From contig PNNU01000111.1 in assembly GCA_013824385.1 (NCBI GenBank), forward strand, positions 1-9,120: a stretch of DNA of 9,120 nt, in the 5' to 3' direction. This document shows positions 6,432-9,120 of this stretch, piece after piece (within the stretch, counting starts at the first letter, position 1; every line of letters begins with the position of its first letter). The DNA comes from Anaerolinea sp. (GTDB lineage Bacteria; Chloroflexota; Anaerolineae; Anaerolineales; Anaerolineaceae). Under the pieces are notes generated by a model, which was given only the letters and a program-made list of their open reading frames with translations, was not told where the DNA came from and did no database searches. The position numbers and the translations under genes are program-made.

Positions 6432-6445
6432 ATGAAACGGTTTAA
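6432..6445. promoter_or_regulatory. operator-like site sharing its core with the MFS operator
   Basis: The plus strand reads ATGAAACGGTTTAA. The central AAACGGTT is identical to the core of the site at 4155-4168, and TGAAAC/GTTTAA form near-symmetric arms around a central G. It lies 90 bases upstream of the binding-protein ATG and about 135 bases upstream of galT. The outer positions do not fit the LacI pattern as well, so this is a weaker call. Confidence 0.35.
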
Positions 6446-6543
6446 GCTAATACTGAGACAGAAATCCAACATTAAACGCAAGCCATCCCGGAATATTTAA
6501 GTTTCCTCCGGCTTTTTTCCAAATTTTTGTGTAACACACTGGG

Positions 6544-6549
6544 TATAAT
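6544..6549 (+). promoter_or_regulatory. -10 box for galT
   Basis: A perfect TATAAT, 30 bases upstream of the galT ATG. No good -35 is seen at 16-18 bases; the position is occupied by an A/T run. An AAGGAG ribosome-binding site at 6568-6573, 6 bases from the ATG, follows. Confidence 0.5.
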
Positions 6550-6579
6550 TGATATTATCCGTAGATTAAGGAGTAAGTC

Positions 6580-7599
6580 ATGTCTGATTCACCTCACCGC
6601 AGATTCAATCCACTTACCAATGAATGGGTGCTGGTTTCTCCACAGCGCACCAAGCGCCCCTGGCTCGGTCAGGTTGAAGAAAAGAAAAAAATCGACCTGC
6701 CCCAATACGATCCTGAATGCAACTTGTGCCCGGGTAACACCCGCGCTTCGGGTGACAAAAACCCGGCCTACGAGAACACTTTCGTATTTAATAATGATTT
6801 CCCGGCGCTGCTGCCCGAATCGACCCTGCCTGCGTCAGCACATAAACATCCCCTGCTGCGTGAGGAACCTGAAACCGGCTATTGCAAGGTAGTGTGTTTC
6901 TCTCCGAGGCATGACCTGACCCTGCCGGATATGTCCGTGGAAGAAGTTGAAAAAGTAATCTCCACCTGGACACAAGAGAGCGAAACGCTGGGCGCCAGGA
7001 ACGACATCAGCTATGTGCAGGTATTTGAGAATAAAGGCGCCATGATGGGCTGCTCAAACCCGCATCCGCACAGCCAGATCTGGGCAACCTCGAGCGTGCC
7101 CAACGAACCTGCCAAGGAACTCGTCTCGCAATCAGAATACTACCGTCAGCATCAATCCCCGCTGTTGCTGGATTATGTCAAACTTGAACTCGAATCTGGT
7201 GAAAGAGTAGTCGCTGCCAACGAAGATTTCATGGCAGTTGTGCCTTTTTGGGCAATCTGGCCCTTTGAAGTGATGGTCGTGGCGACACACCACCTCACCC
7301 GTCTGGCGGATGTCGATGGAAAGGTACGCACCAACCTGGCCGGGATCATGCTTGAAGTGACTAAACGCTACGATAGACTTTTCAGCGTTTCTTTTCCCTA
7401 CTCGATGGGGTTTCACCAGGCGCCTTACGATGGCAAAGCTCATCCCGAATGGGTGCTGCACTCGCATTTCTATCCGCCGCTGCTGCGGTCAGCCACCATT
7501 CGCAAGTTCATGGTCGGCTATGAACTGCTGGCCATGCCGCAGCGGGACATCACTGCTGAATCCGCGGCAAAGGTGCTGCGCGAAATGGTTATTGCATAA
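6580..7599 (+). CDS. galT: galactose-1-phosphate uridylyltransferase
   Basis: 339 residues, close to the usual bacterial class I GalT length of about 350. The enzyme swaps UMP between UDP-glucose and galactose-1-phosphate, giving UDP-galactose and glucose-1-phosphate in the Leloir pathway of the cytoplasm. The catalytic motif is NPHPHSQ (160-166), with His164 as the residue that carries UMP. The structural zinc ligands can be matched as Cys47 and Cys50 (CNLC), His111 and His162. The second metal site fits His279 (GFHQAPY) and His294/His296 (LHSHFYPP). The opening RRFNPLTNEWVLVSPQR (7-23) is also classical. The start is fixed by AAGGAG 6 bases upstream. It is divergent from the sugar-binding lipoprotein gene and followed after 53 bases by the rhodanese gene on the same strand, with no terminator between, so the two are probably co-transcribed. 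No galK, galE or galM is in the window. Confidence 0.97.
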   Translation: MSDSPHRRFNPLTNEWVLVSPQRTKRPWLGQVEEKKKIDLPQYDPECNLCPGNTRASGDKNPAYENTFVFNNDFPALLPESTLPASAHKHPLLREEPETGYCKVVCFSPRHDLTLPDMSVEEVEKVISTWTQESETLGARNDISYVQVFENKGAMMGCSNPHPHSQIWATSSVPNEPAKELVSQSEYYRQHQSPLLLDYVKLELESGERVVAANEDFMAVVPFWAIWPFEVMVVATHHLTRLADVDGKVRTNLAGIMLEVTKRYDRLFSVSFPYSMGFHQAPYDGKAHPEWVLHSHFYPPLLRSATIRKFMVGYELLAMPQRDITAESAAKVLREMVIA

Positions 7600-7652
7600 T
7601 TTGAATGTATCTTTTGTGCCATTTGAACATCTGAAATATAAAAGAGGTAACT

Positions 7653-8078
7653 ATGAGTGTGAAGAAAAATAAACCTAATAACAACAAGTGGATTTTCATA
7701 GGATTGGCGGCGATAGCAGTCATCGTCGCTGCTGTGTTAATTTTTCAACCCAAAACAGACAGCCTGCCAGCCACGATAACCGTTCAACAAGCAAATGAAC
7801 AATTTGCCAACGGCGCTTTTCTACTGGATGTCCGTGAACCAAGTGAGTGGAATGAAGCGCATGTCGAAGGCGCGGTTTTGATCCCATTGGGAGAATTATC
7901 GACCCGCGTCAGCGAAATCCCCGCCGATCAAGATGTGTTGATCATTTGCCGCAGCGGCAACCGCAGCGGACAGGCCAGGGATTTGCTTCGTGCGGCCGGT
8001 TTGAATCGAACGACCAGCATCGACGGCGGCATCAACGCCTGGATGTCAGCCGGGTTACCGGTGATTAGCGGGCCTTAA
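7653..8078 (+). CDS. membrane-anchored rhodanese-like sulfurtransferase
   Basis: 141 residues: a short Lys/Asn-rich N-terminus, one hydrophobic helix (about 13-31) that acts as an uncleaved anchor, and a single rhodanese domain (about 40-138). The basic N-terminus predicts that the domain faces outside the membrane. Visible family motifs are LLDVREPSEW (57-66), the HVEGAVLIPL block (70-79), the active-site loop CRSGNR (99-104) with catalytic Cys99, and the C-terminal GGINAWMSAGLPV (125-137). Single-domain rhodaneses transfer sulfane sulfur from thiosulfate or polysulfide to an acceptor; the acceptor here is not known. GAGG at 7644-7647 precedes the ATG by 5 bases. It follows galT on the same strand without an obvious metabolic link. 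Its stop codon overlaps that of the convergent uvrC in a 4-base TTAA. Confidence 0.93.
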   Translation: MSVKKNKPNNNKWIFIGLAAIAVIVAAVLIFQPKTDSLPATITVQQANEQFANGAFLLDVREPSEWNEAHVEGAVLIPLGELSTRVSEIPADQDVLIICRSGNRSGQARDLLRAAGLNRTTSIDGGINAWMSAGLPVISGP

Positions 8079-9120
8079 TCCAGCCCGGATTGAAGTGCAA
8101 GCGCAATATCCTCGGTGATGCCGGGGATTTTTGTTAATTCTTCCAGCGGCGCCTGGCGGATGCTTTCGATATCGCCAAACTTTTGAAGCAGCGCCTTGCG
8201 GCGTTTCGGCCCCACCCCGGGGATGGCGTCCAGGCGGGAGGCAATACCCACTTTGCCGCGCGCCTTGCGGTGGGCGGTGATGGCGAAGCGGTGCGCTTCA
8301 TCGCGCACCCGTTGAATCAAATACAGCCCCTGCGAATGGCGTGGCAGGATGATGGAGTCTGAAATATGCGGCCTGAAGAGCTCTTCCTGCTGCTTGGCCA
8401 GACCCACCAGCGGAACGCGCTCTGAAAGCCCGAAGGATTCGAGCACCTTGACTGCACGTCCGAGTTGGCCTTTACCGCCATCGACCATCAACAGATCAGG
8501 CAGCACCGCGAATGAGGGGTCCGGCTTGGAACCGACAAGCTGTTTTTCCTGCGCAGACTGCCAGCGTTTAAAACGCCGGGAAAGCACTTCTTCCATGCTG
8601 GCAAAATCGTCCGGGCCAATCACGGTCTTGATGTTGAAATGGCGGTACATGCCCTTGCTGGGGGTGCCCTGTTCAAAGACCACCATGCTGCCCACGGAAG
8701 AATTGCCCTGGGTGTTGGAAATATCGTAGCACTCGATGCGGTTGGGAGGTTCAACCAACTGAAGCGCGGTCTGTAATTCAGAAAGCGCCTGGGTTTGTTT
8801 GTTCTTGTCGGCCTCCCACTGGGAACGCAGCGCTTGCAAAGTCTCAACAGCGTTCTCGGTGGCCATTTGCACCAGGTCTTGTGATGCGGAACCCGGTTTT
8901 GGCACAAACATCTGCATCTTCTTTTCACTGCCGCGCTTGGTGTTCAGCCATTGCTGGATGATCTGGGCTTCTTCCACTTCGTTGGGCAGCAGCACCTTGT
9001 CGGGGATGGACGCAGCCTCACTGTAAAACTGTTTGAGGAACTCGCCGATCACTTCGTTATCAGTGATCTCTTCAGTGCCTTCCAAAATGAAGTATTCTCG
9101 CCCCATCAGCTTGCCGTTGC
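8075..9120 (-). CDS. uvrC: UvrABC system protein C, 5' end cut off by window edge
   Basis: The last 347 residues of UvrC, with the reading frame open to the right edge; the internal ATG at 9106 is not the start, because the frame continues upstream with NGKL. UvrC makes both incisions in nucleotide excision repair. The visible part begins just after the UVR region and holds the RNase H-like endonuclease domain that cuts 5' of the lesion. Its expected acidic and histidine residues are Asp132 (ECYDIS), Asp170/171 (GPDDF), Asp213 (MVDGGKGQL) and His276 (DEAHRFAITAHR), numbered from the first visible residue. Two helix-hairpin-helix motifs close the protein: IPGVGPKRRKALL near 299 and IPGITEDIALAL near 331. 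The N-terminal GIY-YIG nuclease domain lies outside the window. All visible catalytic residues are intact. It is convergent with the rhodanese gene, with a 4-base overlap. Confidence 0.96.
   Translation of the reverse strand, partial: NGKLMGREYFILEGTEEITDNEVIGEFLKQFYSEAASIPDKVLLPNEVEEAQIIQQWLNTKRGSEKKMQMFVPKPGSASQDLVQMATENAVETLQALRSQWEADKNKQTQALSELQTALQLVEPPNRIECYDISNTQGNSSVGSMVVFEQGTPSKGMYRHFNIKTVIGPDDFASMEEVLSRRFKRWQSAQEKQLVGSKPDPSFAVLPDLLMVDGGKGQLGRAVKVLESFGLSERVPLVGLAKQQEELFRPHISDSIILPRHSQGLYLIQRVRDEAHRFAITAHRKARGKVGIASRLDAIPGVGPKRRKALLQKFGDIESIRQAPLEELTKIPGITEDIALALQSGLD

Noticed and set aside
8349..8729. Plus-strand open frame of 126 codons inside uvrC
   Set aside because: It is antisense to the conserved nuclease domain of UvrC and has no coding features of its own.

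Overview
The window holds eight protein genes, two of them cut by the window edges, and no RNA gene, CRISPR array or insertion sequence that I can see. The protein set suggests a Chloroflexota bacterium, probably of the Anaerolineae: a short RNB-family ribonuclease without cold-shock domains, a lipoprotein sugar-binding protein with a Thr/Pro/Glu-rich linker, and a GalT next to a membrane-anchored rhodanese. This placement is inferred from the look of the proteins. No marker gene here proves it.

Layout, left to right. (1) Positions 1-577, minus strand: the first 192 codons of an RNB-domain exoribonuclease that continues off the left edge. (2) 732-2408, minus: ettA, an ABC-F translation factor, followed by a clear intrinsic terminator at 666-699. 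(3) 2409-2748: non-coding, with a GC-rich inverted-repeat block that looks like a degenerate interspersed repeat. (4) 2749-4056, minus: a 12-helix major facilitator transporter. (5) 4057-4308: a divergent control region with a -10 box for the transporter, a LacI-family-type operator over its expected start site, a second perfect palindrome at its -35 position, and a good promoter for the gene on the other side. (6) 4309-4899, plus: a stand-alone GGDEF protein with degenerate catalytic residues but an intact c-di-GMP inhibitory-site motif. (7) 4963-6342, minus: an orphan ABC-type sugar-binding lipoprotein, convergent with the GGDEF gene and sharing a hairpin with it. (8) 6343-6579: a second divergent region, with an operator-like site that shares its 8-bp core with the one at the transporter. 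(9) 6580-7599, plus: galT. (10) 7653-8078, plus: a membrane-anchored rhodanese. (11) 8075-9120, minus: the C-terminal two thirds or so of uvrC, whose stop codon overlaps the rhodanese stop codon in a shared TTAA.

How the genes fit together. The middle of the window (transporter, sugar-binding lipoprotein, galT) points to sugar uptake and galactose metabolism. The shared operator core suggests that the transporter and the binding protein could answer to the same LacI-type repressor, but no repressor gene is present here and this is inference. The flanking genes (RNB nuclease, ettA, uvrC) are housekeeping RNA, translation and DNA-repair functions. I do not see a clear new multi-gene system. The points most worth a second look are the paired operators, the GGDEF protein that may bind rather than make c-di-GMP, and the RNB nuclease with an altered acidic cluster.
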